A stretch of DNA of 64,000 nt from Nonomuraea rubra (GTDB taxonomy: Bacteria > Actinomycetota > Actinomycetes > Streptosporangiales > Streptosporangiaceae), in contig NZ_JACHMI010000001.1 of assembly GCF_014207985.1 (NCBI RefSeq), positions 5,129,001-5,193,000 on the forward strand, given 5' to 3'. The notes beneath the pieces were generated by a model. The model had not been told where the DNA came from. It searched no databases and saw nothing but the letters and a program-made list of their open reading frames with translations. Positions within the stretch are counted from its first letter, which is position 1, and each line of letters opens with the position of its first letter. Below, one piece after another: positions 35,423 to 44,156 of the stretch. Made by a program: the position numbers and the translations under genes.

Positions 35423-36565
35423 GTGCGAGTCGTCGTCATCGGCGCGGGGGTGGTCGGAGCCGCGGTCGCGGCCGGCCTGACCCGGCGCGGCGCGCAGGTC
35501 ACGGTGCTGGAGGCGCGTACCCCGGGGGCGGGCACGAGCTCCACCTCCGTCGCGTGGGTCAACGCCAACAACAAGACGCCCCGGGCGTACTTCGACCTCA
35601 ACCAGGCCGCCGTCTGGGCCCACCACCAGCTCGCCGGCGACCACTTCTTCCCCACGGGCAACCTCGAGTGCGCCGCCACCGACGAGCACCGGGAACTGCT
35701 GGAAGCCCGCGTCACCCGGCTGATCGGCATGGGCTACCCGGTCGAACGCGTCACCGCCCGCCGCGCCCTCGCCCTGGAGCCCGACCTCGTGCCGCCGCCT
35801 CCCGGCACCGAGTACGTGTTCTTCCCCGGCGAGGCGTACGTCCATCCGCTGCGCCTGCTCGGACGCCTGCTCGGCGAGGCCCGCGACGGCGGCGCCACCC
35901 TGGAGTGCGGCGCGGAGGTCAGCGCGATCGAGGCGTCCGCGTCGGGGGCGAAGGTGACGGTGGCCGACGGGCGCACGTTCGCCGGCGACGCGGTCGTCAC
36001 CTGCGCCGGCCGCTGGACGCAGCACGTCGCGGCCCTGGCCGGGCTGACGGTGCCGATGCTGGACCCGGCCGTGTCCGGCACGGTCACCAACGGCTTCCTG
36101 GTCACGACCTCGCCGGTGCCCGCGCGCCTGTCGCGCGTCCTGACCACCGCCGGGCTCAACCTGCGCCCCGACGGGGGAGGGCGGCTGCTGCTGCAGTCCC
36201 TGCCCCTGGACGGGCTGGCCGATCCCGCCGCGCCGGTGCCCGAGGCGGTCCTGGCCGAGATCATGGCGCTGCTGCCCGGCGTGTTGCGGGCCACCGAGGG
36301 GGCCGCGGCCGAGCGGGCCGTGGTGGGGCAGCGGGCGATGCCCGGCGACGGGCTCACCGTGGCGGGGTTCGCCGATCCCGGGCGGCGGGTGTACACGGTG
36401 GCCACGCACAGCGGGGTCACGCTGGCGCCGCTGCTGATGGCGGAGGTCGCGGGGGAGGTGTTCGGGGAGGAGTCGGCGCTGCTGGCGCCGTTCCGGCCGG
36501 CTCGCTTCACCGACGGCACGGCCGGGCCCGCCCCGGCCGCTGCGCGCCGTCCCGGCCAGCAGTAA
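35423..36565 (+). CDS. second FAD-dependent oxidoreductase of the DAO family
   Basis: 380 residues from GTG 35423, one nucleotide after the permease stop. VVVIGAGVVGAAVAAGLTRRGAQVTVLEART is the FAD-binding loop. GTSSTSVAWVNANNKTP and PLRLLGRLLGEARDGGATLE fit D-amino-acid/opine/glycine oxidase relatives. It differs strongly from the first oxidase, so the two likely act on different intermediates or stereoisomers of the imported compound. Confidence 0.87.
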   Translation: MRVVVIGAGVVGAAVAAGLTRRGAQVTVLEARTPGAGTSSTSVAWVNANNKTPRAYFDLNQAAVWAHHQLAGDHFFPTGNLECAATDEHRELLEARVTRLIGMGYPVERVTARRALALEPDLVPPPPGTEYVFFPGEAYVHPLRLLGRLLGEARDGGATLECGAEVSAIEASASGAKVTVADGRTFAGDAVVTCAGRWTQHVAALAGLTVPMLDPAVSGTVTNGFLVTTSPVPARLSRVLTTAGLNLRPDGGGRLLLQSLPLDGLADPAAPVPEAVLAEIMALLPGVLRATEGAAAERAVVGQRAMPGDGLTVAGFADPGRRVYTVATHSGVTLAPLLMAEVAGEVFGEESALLAPFRPARFTDGTAGPAPAAARRPGQQ

Positions 36566-36593
36566 GCCTGGGGGTTCTGTCGCGGTCTGGGCG

Positions 36594-36605
36594 GGTACGC
36601 GTACC
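36594..36605. promoter_or_regulatory. 12-bp perfect palindrome
   Basis: GGTACGCGTACC lies 30 bp upstream of the acyl-CoA ligase start, between it and the oxidase gene. It is a possible operator for the ligase unit; no regulator is linked. Confidence 0.35.
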
Positions 36606-36635
36606 TCCTGTCCTGAGGAAAGGCGGGGTGCTCAG

Positions 36636-38182
36636 ATGCTCGGAAGGCTGGCCGACCTGGGCGGCTTCGGACTCGAGGCCGCCCCCGCGCTCATCCGCAA
36701 CGGGCTGCTGAGCCCGGTGCACCCCTCCGCGCTCGCCCGCGTCGTGGAGGCGTACCGGCACTTCCACGTGTCCCCTGCCACGGGGCTGGCCGCCGCGGCG
36801 GCGCGCTGGCCCGACCGGCCGGCCGTGGTGGACGAGGAGGGATCGCTCACGTTCGCCGAGCTCGACGCCCGCGCCGCGGCGCTGGCGGCGGGCCTGCACC
36901 GCCGGTTCGGGACGGGGCCAGGCAGGACGGTGGCGGTCATGTGGCCCAACCACCGCGGCTTCGCCGAGGCGGTCGCGGCCGTGTCCCGGCTGGGGGCCGA
37001 CCTGCTGCTGCTCAACACCGGGCTGGCCGGGCCGCGCCTGCGGGACGTGCTGCGGCGGGAGGGCGTGCACACGCTCATCGCCGACCCCGGCCTGCCCGGC
37101 GTCGGCTTCGACGGGCCCCGGACCGGCGACCTGGACGCGCTGATCGAAGAAGGCGGCGCGGGGGAGGCGCCGATCCCGCGGCGGCCCGGGCGGCTGGTGC
37201 TGCTCACGTCCGGGACGACCGGCGTGCCCAAGGGCGCGCCGCGGCGGCTCTCCCCGGCCGCTGTGATCGAGCCGTTCATCTCGATGCTGGCGACCGTCCC
37301 GGTGCGCGGCGGGGAGCCGATGCTCATCGCGCCGCCGCTGTTCCACGGGCTCGGCCTGCTCTGGTACGCCGCCGCGCTCGTGCTCGGCTGCCCCGTCGTG
37401 CTCATGCGCCGCTTCGACCCGGAGTCCGTGCTCGACGCCCTCGACCGGCACCGGGCCGGGACCCTGGTCGCCGTGCCGGTGATGCTCAAACGCCTGCTGG
37501 CCTGCACGCCCCGGCGGCTGCCCCACCTGCGCGTGGTGCTCTCCGGCGGCTCGGCACTGCGGCCGGACCTGGCCACCGCCTTCATGGACGCCTACGGTGA
37601 CGTCCTCTACAACCTCTACGGCTCCACCGAGGCGGGCTGGGCCGCCCTGGCCACGCCCGCCGACCTGCGTACCGCGCCCGGCACCGTCGGCCGCCCGCCG
37701 CGCGGGGCGACCGTCCGGATCGCGGGCCCCGGCGGGCGCGAGCAACCGGCCGGGCAGGTGGGGCGGGTGCTCGTCGGCGGCGGCTGACGTTCGCGGCGGG
37801 AGCGGGCCCGGACGGGCTGCTCGCCACGGGCGACCTCGGGCACCGGGACGAGCGGGGCCTGCTGTTCATCGACGGCCGCGACGACGACATGATCGTCTCC
37901 GGTGGCGAGAACGTGTTCCCGCAGGAGGTGGAGCACGTCCTGGCCCGCGTTCCCGGGGTGGCGGACGTGGCGGTGCTGGGGGTGCCGGACGAGGAGTACG
38001 GGCAGCGGCTGGCCGCGTACGTGGTGGCGGCGGCCGGGGCGCGGCTGTCGGCGGACGAGCTCAGGCGGACGGTCAAGGAGGAACTGGCCGGGTTCAAGGT
38101 GCCGCGCGACGTCGAGTTCGTGGCGTCGGTACCGCGGAGCCCGACCGGCAAGGTGGAGCGGGACCGGCTGCTGCGGGGATGA
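36636..38182 (+). pseudogene. AMP-forming acyl-CoA synthetase split by a frameshift near 37784
   Basis: The first part, 36636-37787 (383 residues), has the adenylation loop LTSGTTGVPKGAPR, LIAPPLFHGLGLLW and NLYGSTEAGWAAL, and stops at VLVGGG. The frame is then shifted: from about 37784 a second frame continues without break as LTFAAGAGPDGLLATGDLGHRDERGLLFIDGRDDDMIVSGGENVFPQEVE and ends with SPTGKVERDRL at 38182. That is exactly the missing C-terminal domain. Adding one base in the GGCGGCGGC run would restore the gene. Family members activate fatty acids. It may be a recent mutation, a sequencing error or, less likely, recoding. Confidence 0.82.
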
Positions 38183-38232
38183 ACCGGTCCCGTCCGGCTG
38201 CCCGTAGCACGTCAACGGCACGCATGCTTCAT

Positions 38233-38799
38233 TCAGGAAAGGCCGAGCAGGGCCGCCGCCGTCTCCTGGACGGAACGGGTGAAGCGCCGGGGATCGCCGG
38301 GCGTCGTCACGTGGCGGACCAGGGCGCCGTCGAAGAGCGCGAGCAGGGCGTGGGCCAGGAAGTCCGCGTCGAGGTCGGGACGTTCGGCGGCGAGCAGGAC
38401 GCCGAGGTGGCCGTGCCAGAACCGGTAGCTCGGGTCGCCGTACTTGTCCTCCGCGCACGCCTGCTCGTGCGCCGCCAGCAGGACGGCGTTGCCCTCCGCG
38501 ATCGCGCCGAGCCCGTCGAGGAAGGCGTGCAGCCGCTCGCGGGCGGGCGCGCCGGGCCCGAGGGGCGGCGGGCCGCTCACCACCGCCTCGCGCAGCTCCC
38601 GCGAACGCTCTTCGAGCAGCGCCTGCAGCAGCCCCGCCCGGCTGCCGAAACGCCGGAACACCGTGCCCTTGCCCACCCCGGCCAGCGCGGCGACCCGATC
38701 GAGCGACACGTGGTCCCCGCCGCCTTCGGCCAGGAGCCGCTCGGTCGCGCCGAGCACCGCCCGCCGGTTCCGGGCCGCGTCGGCGCGCTCTCCGGACAT
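38233..38799 (-). CDS. TetR-family repressor
   Basis: 188 residues from ATG 38799 with GGAGGAGGGG upstream. N-terminal DNA-binding domain: RNRRAVLGATERLLAEGGGDHVSLDRVAALAGVGKGTVFRRFGSRAGLLQALLEER. It is divergent from the MDR reductase, with two matching palindromes in the 99-bp gap, so it likely represses both itself and the reductase. Confidence 0.9.
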   Translation of the reverse strand: MSGERADAARNRRAVLGATERLLAEGGGDHVSLDRVAALAGVGKGTVFRRFGSRAGLLQALLEERSRELREAVVSGPPPLGPGAPARERLHAFLDGLGAIAEGNAVLLAAHEQACAEDKYGDPSYRFWHGHLGVLLAAERPDLDADFLAHALLALFDGALVRHVTTPGDPRRFTRSVQETAAALLGLS

Positions 38800-38819
38800 C
38801 GATGCCCCTCCTCCTGAAA

Positions 38820-38834
38820 CGGACTGCCAGTCCG
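38820..38834. promoter_or_regulatory. TetR operator, perfect 6-bp half-sites
   Basis: CGGACTGCCAGTCCG: half-sites CGGACT and AGTCCG around 3 nt. It lies 21 bp upstream of the TetR start. Confidence 0.7.
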
Positions 38835-38856
38835 CATATGTTACCGTGCACAAAAG

Positions 38857-38871
38857 CGGACTATCGGTCCG
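38857..38871. promoter_or_regulatory. TetR operator, second copy
   Basis: CGGACTATCGGTCCG differs from the first site only in one half-site base and the spacer. It lies 27 bp upstream of the reductase start. Confidence 0.7.
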
Positions 38872-38898
38872 AATTTGCCCCCACAGGTGAGGATGCCC

Positions 38899-39813
38899 AT
38901 GTATGCGCTGATCGTCGACCCCGACGCCCCCGGATCCCTGCGCCTCGGCACGGCCGGGGAACCCGAGCCCGAGCCGCACCAGCTCCTGCTCGACGTGCAC
39001 CACATCTCGCTCAACCGGGGCGAGGTGGCCTTCGCCGGGCAACGCCCGGCCGGAACCGTCCACGGCTACGACGCCGCCGGAGTCGTCGTGCGCGCCGCCC
39101 CCGACGGGAGCGGGCCCGCGGCCGGCACCAGGGTCGCCGCGTTCGGGGCCGGAGCGTGGGCCCAGCTCATGGCCGTGGACGGCGCCGCGGTCGCCGAGGT
39201 GCCCGGCCAGGTGGACCTCGCCGACGCCGCCGCGCTCCCGATGGCCGGCGTCACCGCGCTGCGCACCCTGCGTACCCGCGACATCCTGGGCCGGCGGGTG
39301 CTGATCACCGGCGCCGCAGGCGGCGTCGGACGGTACGCGGTGCAACTCGCCGCGCTGGGCGGCGCCCACGTGATCGCCTCGGTGGGTTCGCGGGCGCGCG
39401 GCGAGGGCCTGGCCGAGCTGGGCGCCCACGAGGTCGTGGTCGGGCTCGAAGGCGTCGACCGGCCGGTCGACCTCATCCTCGACAACGTGGGCGGGCCCCA
39501 GCTCACCGCCGCCTGGCGGCTCCTGGCACCCGGCGGGAGCGTGCAGAACATCGGCTGGGCGTCCGGCGAGCCGGCGGTGTTCGAGCCGTACTCGCTGTTC
39601 TCCATCGGGCCCGCCAAGACGATGAGCACGTTCGGCGACGTTCGCGAGTTCGGGCCGGACCTCGCGACGCTGCTCGGGTTCGCCGCGGCGGGGCGGCTCT
39701 CGCCGGAGGTCGGCTGGCGCGGCCCGTGGGACCGCGTCGGCGAGGCCGCGCGGGCGCTGCTGGAGCGGCGCGTGGCGGGCAAGGCCGTCCTGGACGTGGC
39801 CGCGCCCGCCTGA
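38899..39813 (+). CDS. zinc-free MDR alcohol dehydrogenase/quinone reductase-like
   Basis: ATG 38899 has GTGAGG 6 nt upstream and gives 304 residues. The N-part (YALIVDPDAPGSLRLGTAGEPEPEPHQLLLDV) and the NADP loop (VLITGAAGGVGRYAVQLAALGGAHVIAS) are typical of the quinone-oxidoreductase branch. No cysteine cluster for zinc is visible. It is under likely TetR control through two operators. Confidence 0.88.
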   Translation: MYALIVDPDAPGSLRLGTAGEPEPEPHQLLLDVHHISLNRGEVAFAGQRPAGTVHGYDAAGVVVRAAPDGSGPAAGTRVAAFGAGAWAQLMAVDGAAVAEVPGQVDLADAAALPMAGVTALRTLRTRDILGRRVLITGAAGGVGRYAVQLAALGGAHVIASVGSRARGEGLAELGAHEVVVGLEGVDRPVDLILDNVGGPQLTAAWRLLAPGGSVQNIGWASGEPAVFEPYSLFSIGPAKTMSTFGDVREFGPDLATLLGFAAAGRLSPEVGWRGPWDRVGEAARALLERRVAGKAVLDVAAPA

Positions 39814-39831
39814 CCTGGCCCGGAAGGTCAG
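39810..39831. terminator. hairpin overlapping both convergent stop codons
   Basis: CTGACCT (39810-39816) and AGGTCAG (39825-39831) pair around an 8-nt loop. The arms contain the TGA of the MDR gene and the TGA (minus strand) of the flavin-reductase-like gene, so one structure can end both transcripts. Confidence 0.6.
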
Positions 39832-40505
39832 AGTGCGGGCGCCTCCGAGCGGGACCGGTCGAGGTCCTCCGTCCGGTAGAGCCGCTCAGGGATGCTCGCC
39901 AGCCTGGACGGGCGCACCTGCGGCCCGAGCCCGTACAGCTTCTGGAAGCTCATGATCAGCGGCCGCCACGCGTCGGGATCGATGTGGTCGTCCGACCCGG
40001 GGACCCGGATCTCCTCGTGCGCCCACACCCGCACGACCCGCACCTCGAAGGCGAGGGTGCCGCCGTCGGCCACCGGATGCACCGCCTCCACCACGCACTC
40101 CATCGCGACCGGGCACTCGGCCACCCGTGGCGGCGCCACCACCTCCGACGGCACGGCGGTCAGTCCCGCGTGCCCGAACTTGTCGCCCACATGCCGGTAA
40201 CCCCGCTCGTACTTGCGCTCGGGCACCGGGTCGGACCCGGTGGTGAGCGCCAGCCGGTCCACCGCCGCCGCGATCGCGTCGGACGGCAGGTTCAGCACGC
40301 ACTCGCGGGTCCTGCGCAGGTTCGCGGCGGTCTTGGCCCTGGCCCCCAGCCCCAGCATGCCGCGCCAGCCCAGCCAGAACGCCGACGACATGGGGGCCAG
40401 GTTGGGGGTGCCGTCCTCGTTGGAGGACGAGATCAGCACGACGGGGGTGCCGAAGTAGAGGATGTTCGGCTCGATCCGGATGTGGTTCACAGCAGTGTTG
40501 TTCAC
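39828..40505 (-). CDS. flavin reductase-like split-barrel protein, probably iron-regulated
   Basis: 225 residues from GTG 40505 (GTG 40490 is an alternative). NILYFGTPVVLISSSNEDGTPNLAPMSSAFWLGWRGMLGLGARAKTAANLRRTRECVLNLPS is the FMN-binding start of the flavin reductase/DIM6-NTAB family. An IdeR/DmdR1-type iron box lies about 100 bp upstream, with a -10-like TAATAT on the same strand beside it. A siderophore-esterase remnant is next door. A role in reducing ferric compounds is a reasonable inference. Confidence 0.82.
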   Translation of the reverse strand: MNNTAVNHIRIEPNILYFGTPVVLISSSNEDGTPNLAPMSSAFWLGWRGMLGLGARAKTAANLRRTRECVLNLPSDAIAAAVDRLALTTGSDPVPERKYERGYRHVGDKFGHAGLTAVPSEVVAPPRVAECPVAMECVVEAVHPVADGGTLAFEVRVVRVWAHEEIRVPGSDDHIDPDAWRPLIMSFQKLYGLGPQVRPSRLASIPERLYRTEDLDRSRSEAPAL

Positions 40506-40606
40506 GGCGACAACTCTCGCCCCTGCTCCCGGCCCGTGCTGGCGGACTTCGGACCTCCCGTTCCGAGGGCCGTGCGACCTTGACAGGCGCCGACTTCTCG
40601 ATCATA

Positions 40607-40625
40607 TTAGGCAAGGCTTATCTAA
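40607..40625. promoter_or_regulatory. IdeR/DmdR1-type iron box
   Basis: TTAGGCAAGGCTTATCTAA matches the known actinobacterial iron-box consensus TTAGGTTAGGCTAACCTAA at 15 of 19 positions. It overlaps a minus-strand TAATAT (-10-like) element, so iron-loaded repressor would block the flavin-reductase-like gene. Confidence 0.72.
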
Positions 40626-41015
40626 CTTATGGCGCTTCGGGCCGGACTCCCGCGCCGCGTGCCTGGCGTACGTCTCCGCCTGCTGGACCGGCCTGCGCCG
40701 GTGAGGTGAGCCGTGGCGGCCTTGTTGCGGGCACGGGTCCCGCAACCCCTGATCGACCCCGGGCGGCGGGCGCCCATGTGCGCGGAGGCGGCCCGCCACC
40801 CGGGGTTGTCCTCGCTCCACCAGTACGAGCCGGACTGCGACAGCACGTGGCCGAACCGCCCGGGAGCCACGAACGCGGCGTAGGAGGCGGTCAGGCCCCT
40901 CGCGGCTCTGCCCCGCGATCACGGTCAGGCCGGGGTCGGCGCTCGCCTGCCATGCGCGTCCCGCCCGCGGCAGCAGCTCCCCGGGTGAGGGGACCTCCCT
41001 CTCGCCGGGTACCAC
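40626..41015 (-). pseudogene. fragment of a siderophore (enterochelin/IroE-type) esterase
   Basis: On the minus strand one frame reads GELLPRAGRAWQASADPGLTVIAGQSRE; the next frame continues it as LTASYAAFVAPGRFGHVLSQSGSYWWSEDNPGWRAASAHMG. Together they give the GQSxGG nucleophile elbow and the SQSGSYWW motif of ferric-siderophore esterases, split by a frameshift at about 40900. The N-terminal half and everything after the motif are missing or unrecognisable. It lies behind an iron box, which supports former use in iron release. It is clearly non-functional. Confidence 0.72.
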
Positions 41016-41028
41016 CAGGCACGCGCTT

Positions 41029-41427
41029 TCAGGTGGAGCCGTGGGGATTGTCGATGACGTAGCGCCACCGGCCGTCCGCGCCGCGCCGTACGACGTCGGT
41101 GGCCGTGCCGCTCAGGTCCACCTCGCTGCCGTCGCGCGCGGTGCCGCGCATCGACCAGTCCACGATGAGCAGGGCGATGTCACCCGCGACGTACGCGTGG
41201 CGCGGGCGGGCCTCGATCGGGAGGCCGAAGCTCTGGAGGTGCCGGTTGGCGGCCAGCCGGGCCTCACCGGTGACGGGATGGCCGGGCACGGGGACCAGGA
41301 CGGCGTCTTCCTCGTAGAGATGCGCGGTGGAGCCGCCTGCGTTCATGGCGGCGACGAACTGCGCGGCGGGACTGTCGGGGTCGCCCGCGAGGACCACGCG
41401 CGGCACGGAAGTGTCATGACTGTTCAT
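41029..41427 (-). CDS. SnoaL-like/DUF4440-type protein
   Basis: 132 residues from ATG 41427. AAQFVAAMNAGGSTAHLYEEDAVLVPVPGHPVTGEARLAANRHLQSFG and DIALLIVDWSMRGT... GRWRYVIDNPHGS follow the cystatin-like NTF2 fold of SgcJ/SnoaL proteins. Members bind small hydrophobic ligands or act as isomerases. It appears leaderless (TATGAT 9 nt before the ATG) and is divergent from the long 41499 gene. Confidence 0.78.
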   Translation of the reverse strand: MNSHDTSVPRVVLAGDPDSPAAQFVAAMNAGGSTAHLYEEDAVLVPVPGHPVTGEARLAANRHLQSFGLPIEARPRHAYVAGDIALLIVDWSMRGTARDGSEVDLSGTATDVVRRGADGRWRYVIDNPHGST

Positions 41428-41436
41428 GACAAAATG

Positions 41437-41442
41437 ATCATA
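41437..41442 (-). promoter_or_regulatory. -10 box for the SnoaL-like gene
   Basis: TATGAT on the minus strand ends 9 nt before the ATG at 41427, so the message is probably leaderless. Confidence 0.5.
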
Positions 41443-41461
41443 TCACGTTTTCCGCATGATC

Positions 41462-41490
41462 CCGGAATTGTCGTGGCCGCTCGCTAGTGT
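41462..41490 (+). promoter_or_regulatory. promoter shared in pattern with the 47123 paralogue
   Basis: CCGGAATTGTCGTGG (41462-41476) is followed by TAGTGT (41485-41490), 8 nt from ATG 41499. The paralogue has CCGGGATTGTCGGTGG and TAGTGT at the same relative places. Confidence 0.55.
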
Positions 41491-41498
41491 CCCGGATC

Positions 41499-44069
41499 AT
41501 GGCACACGCGCTGGTGGCGCACTCGAGCGCCCACCCCTCACCCCCGCCTGCGGCCGCCTGGGAGGAGACCCTCACCAGGGTCACGTCAGGCGACGCCACC
41601 GGGCTGGCGGCGTACCTGGTCGCGCTCGACGAGCCCGGCCGCAGGAAGGTCGCGGCGGAGCTGCCCGGCTACGTGACGGCCACCGCGCGCACGGCCGGAT
41701 GGCGGGAGTGGGCCCGTCAGGGCAGGCCGCTCCTCGTGGCCGGCGTGGCCTGCATGGGCGGCGCGTCGGCCGTGACGGCGTGGCTGTTCCGGCGCGAGCT
41801 GCCCCGGTGGCTCGATGACGACGACGTCGAGCTGCTCCTCGGCCTGCTGCGGCGGCGGCCCGCGGAGTGGCAGGCCGACGTGGCCCATCGCCTCGCCGCC
41901 CGCATGCGCCTGCCGGAGCCCCGGCACTGGGAGATCGCCGCCGCGCTCGTCCGCGAGACGGGCGCCGAGCCGCCGGACGGCGAGCCGTTCATCGTCGGCT
42001 GGCTGCGCCGGGTGCACCCGGAGACGACCGGCCGCGACCCGCTGCTGGCCGCGTACGGGCCCCGCATCCTCGAGGTCGACGCCCTCGCCCAGACCCCGCT
42101 CTGGCGGGTCGTCGAGACGGTCGTGCACCTGGCCCACGAAGGGCTGCTCGACCGCGCGGCCGTGATCGACGGCGTCGTGCGGCGGCTGCTGCGCGACGGC
42201 CCGGCGGCGCGGTCGGAGCTCGCGAGCCTGCACGACCGGCTCGACCTCGACCTCGACGAGTCCGCCGGCTACGCCAGGGACTATGCCGCGCTGCTGCCCG
42301 CCGGCCCCGTCGCGGTGGCCGACGTGGCGCTGGCGCAGCTGCGGCGGCTGGAGGAGACGGGGCGGCTGGGGGAGGAGCTGTTCGCCGAGGCGATGGCGGC
42401 GCTGGCGTTCCGGCCGGAGAAGAAGCTGCTGCGCGCGGCCATGTCGTGGGCGGGCGACGCGGTGCTGCGCGACGCGGGCCGGGCGGACACCGTTCTCGGC
42501 ACCCTGTCGACGATCTTCACGCAGGACACGCTCGCGCTGCAGGAACGCGCCGTGCGCCTGGCCGTCAAGCTCGCGCCGCAGGCCGGGCCCGCCGGTCGCC
42601 AGACGATCCGGCAGGCGGCGGCAGAGCTGCCGTCGGAGCTGCGCGAGCAGGTCTCGGCCGCGTACGGGGGCGGCATCGCCGAGGCGGCCCCGCCCGCCGC
42701 CCCGCCGCTGCCGGTGAGCGAGTGCCCGCCCCTGCCGCCGCCCATCGCCTCGCCCGAGGAGCTCGTCGTGGAGCTGACGGCGTTCCGATGGCCGCCCGGC
42801 GTGTGGGCCTTCGAGCGCCTGCTCGCGGGCCTGGCCGAGTGGTCGCACCGCGACCCCGAACGGCTCAGGCAGGTGCTGCGGCCGTGGTGGCAGCCGTTCG
42901 GCCCGGGCGCGTACGGGCACGCGGGCCGCGAGATCCACGAGAGCCTGTTCACCGCCGTGTCCCGGGCCTTCCTCGCCTTCGCCGCCCCCGAGCGGAGCAG
43001 GAAACTGACAGCACAGGAGCCGGGGATGCGCCGCCGTCCCGACGCCCCCGGCGCGCCCGAGCTGCTCTACCGGCGCCGCGCCCTGGAGCTGGTGACCCCC
43101 TTCGAGGAGGGCACCTGCTACCCGGTCCTGCTGGCCACGCCCACGGCGGGCACCGGGCACCTCGACCCGTCCGCGCTGCTCGGCCGCCTGGAACGGCTGG
43201 AGGCCGCCGGCGTGCGGGCCCTGCCGGCCGACCTGGCCCAGGCGCTGCTCAGGCTGCCCCGCCGGTTCGCGGCCGCCGACGTCGAGAGGGCCGGCCGGCT
43301 CACCTCTGAGGCCGGCCGTACGTGTGCCGCGTGGATGCGCGACGGCGGCATGCCCGACCCCGAGGCGAGCGTGACCCTGCGCGAGACCGCGTACGGCGTG
43401 CGGCTGGAGGCCTGGCTCGGCGCACCGGGCCCGGGCCTGCCCGAGGAGATCCGCGCCCTGTTCGAGGTGCAGGACGGCCACACGTACTCGCTGACCTGGT
43501 GGCCGCTGGCCCTCCCCGCCCACCGGGAGCTCGCCGCGGCCCACCTGGTCGGCTACCTGCCGTGGTCCATGGACGCCAACGACCGGCAGACGCAGGCGCT
43601 GACCGCCCTCGCCCGCGGCGACGGCACCCTCGGCGCCGCCACCGCCCACGCCCTGGTGTGCGGCATGGGCCACGTCAACCCGGCCGAACGCGCCGCCGCC
43701 ACCGACGCCTTCCTCACCCTCGCGGCCCGCGGGGAGGTCCCGGCCGCGGCCCTGGCCGACGCGGTGACGGCCCTGGTCACGGCCGACCTCGTCAAGCTCA
43801 ACCGGGTGGTCTCCGTCCTCGACGACGCCACCCAGGCGGGCGCGCACGAGGCGGTGTGGGAGGTGATCTCGGGCGTGCTGGCGGGCCTGCTGCCGAAGGA
43901 GGGCGAACGTCCCCGCGCGGGCGCGGCCGACCTGCTGGCGGCGGGGGCGCGGGCGGCCAGGATCGCGGGGTTACGGGCGGAGCTGCCGGAGGTGGCGGCG
44001 GTCGCCGGCCGCAAGGGGTCGAGCCGCCTGGTCCAGGAGGCGCGACGGCTGATCCAGCTCGTCGGCTGA
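41499..44069 (+). CDS. 856-residue helical-repeat protein of unknown function (DUF6493-like), paralogue A
   Basis: ATG 41499 is preferred because a -10 box TAGTGT sits 8 nt upstream. The protein is almost all amphipathic helices rich in Ala, Leu, Arg and Glu, resembling HEAT or other alpha-solenoid repeats, with a Pro-rich hinge at about 390-420. One short hydrophobic stretch (LLVAGVACMGGASAVTAWLF) occurs near residue 75. It aligns along its length with the 47123 gene (for example the blocks CYPVLLATPT..., ALPADLAQALLRLPR, and the tail ELPEVAAVAGRKGSSRLVQEARRL). From memory this matches actinobacterial proteins catalogued as DUF6493; no activity is known to me. Confidence 0.78.
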   Translation: MAHALVAHSSAHPSPPPAAAWEETLTRVTSGDATGLAAYLVALDEPGRRKVAAELPGYVTATARTAGWREWARQGRPLLVAGVACMGGASAVTAWLFRRELPRWLDDDDVELLLGLLRRRPAEWQADVAHRLAARMRLPEPRHWEIAAALVRETGAEPPDGEPFIVGWLRRVHPETTGRDPLLAAYGPRILEVDALAQTPLWRVVETVVHLAHEGLLDRAAVIDGVVRRLLRDGPAARSELASLHDRLDLDLDESAGYARDYAALLPAGPVAVADVALAQLRRLEETGRLGEELFAEAMAALAFRPEKKLLRAAMSWAGDAVLRDAGRADTVLGTLSTIFTQDTLALQERAVRLAVKLAPQAGPAGRQTIRQAAAELPSELREQVSAAYGGGIAEAAPPAAPPLPVSECPPLPPPIASPEELVVELTAFRWPPGVWAFERLLAGLAEWSHRDPERLRQVLRPWWQPFGPGAYGHAGREIHESLFTAVSRAFLAFAAPERSRKLTAQEPGMRRRPDAPGAPELLYRRRALELVTPFEEGTCYPVLLATPTAGTGHLDPSALLGRLERLEAAGVRALPADLAQALLRLPRRFAAADVERAGRLTSEAGRTCAAWMRDGGMPDPEASVTLRETAYGVRLEAWLGAPGPGLPEEIRALFEVQDGHTYSLTWWPLALPAHRELAAAHLVGYLPWSMDANDRQTQALTALARGDGTLGAATAHALVCGMGHVNPAERAAATDAFLTLAARGEVPAAALADAVTALVTADLVKLNRVVSVLDDATQAGAHEAVWEVISGVLAGLLPKEGERPRAGAADLLAAGARAARIAGLRAELPEVAAVAGRKGSSRLVQEARRLIQLVG

Positions 44070-44156
44070 GCCGGGTTGTGGGTTGAGCCAGCGCGTCGGT
44101 GCCAGGCCGGGCGTGCGACGGCGGCGCCGGGCGGCCGTGTTATGGATGTGCCGACG

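Noticed and set aside
37760..37800. Programmed frameshifting in the acyl-CoA ligase
   Set aside because: No slippery heptamer or downstream stem recognised; a mutation or sequencing error is simpler.
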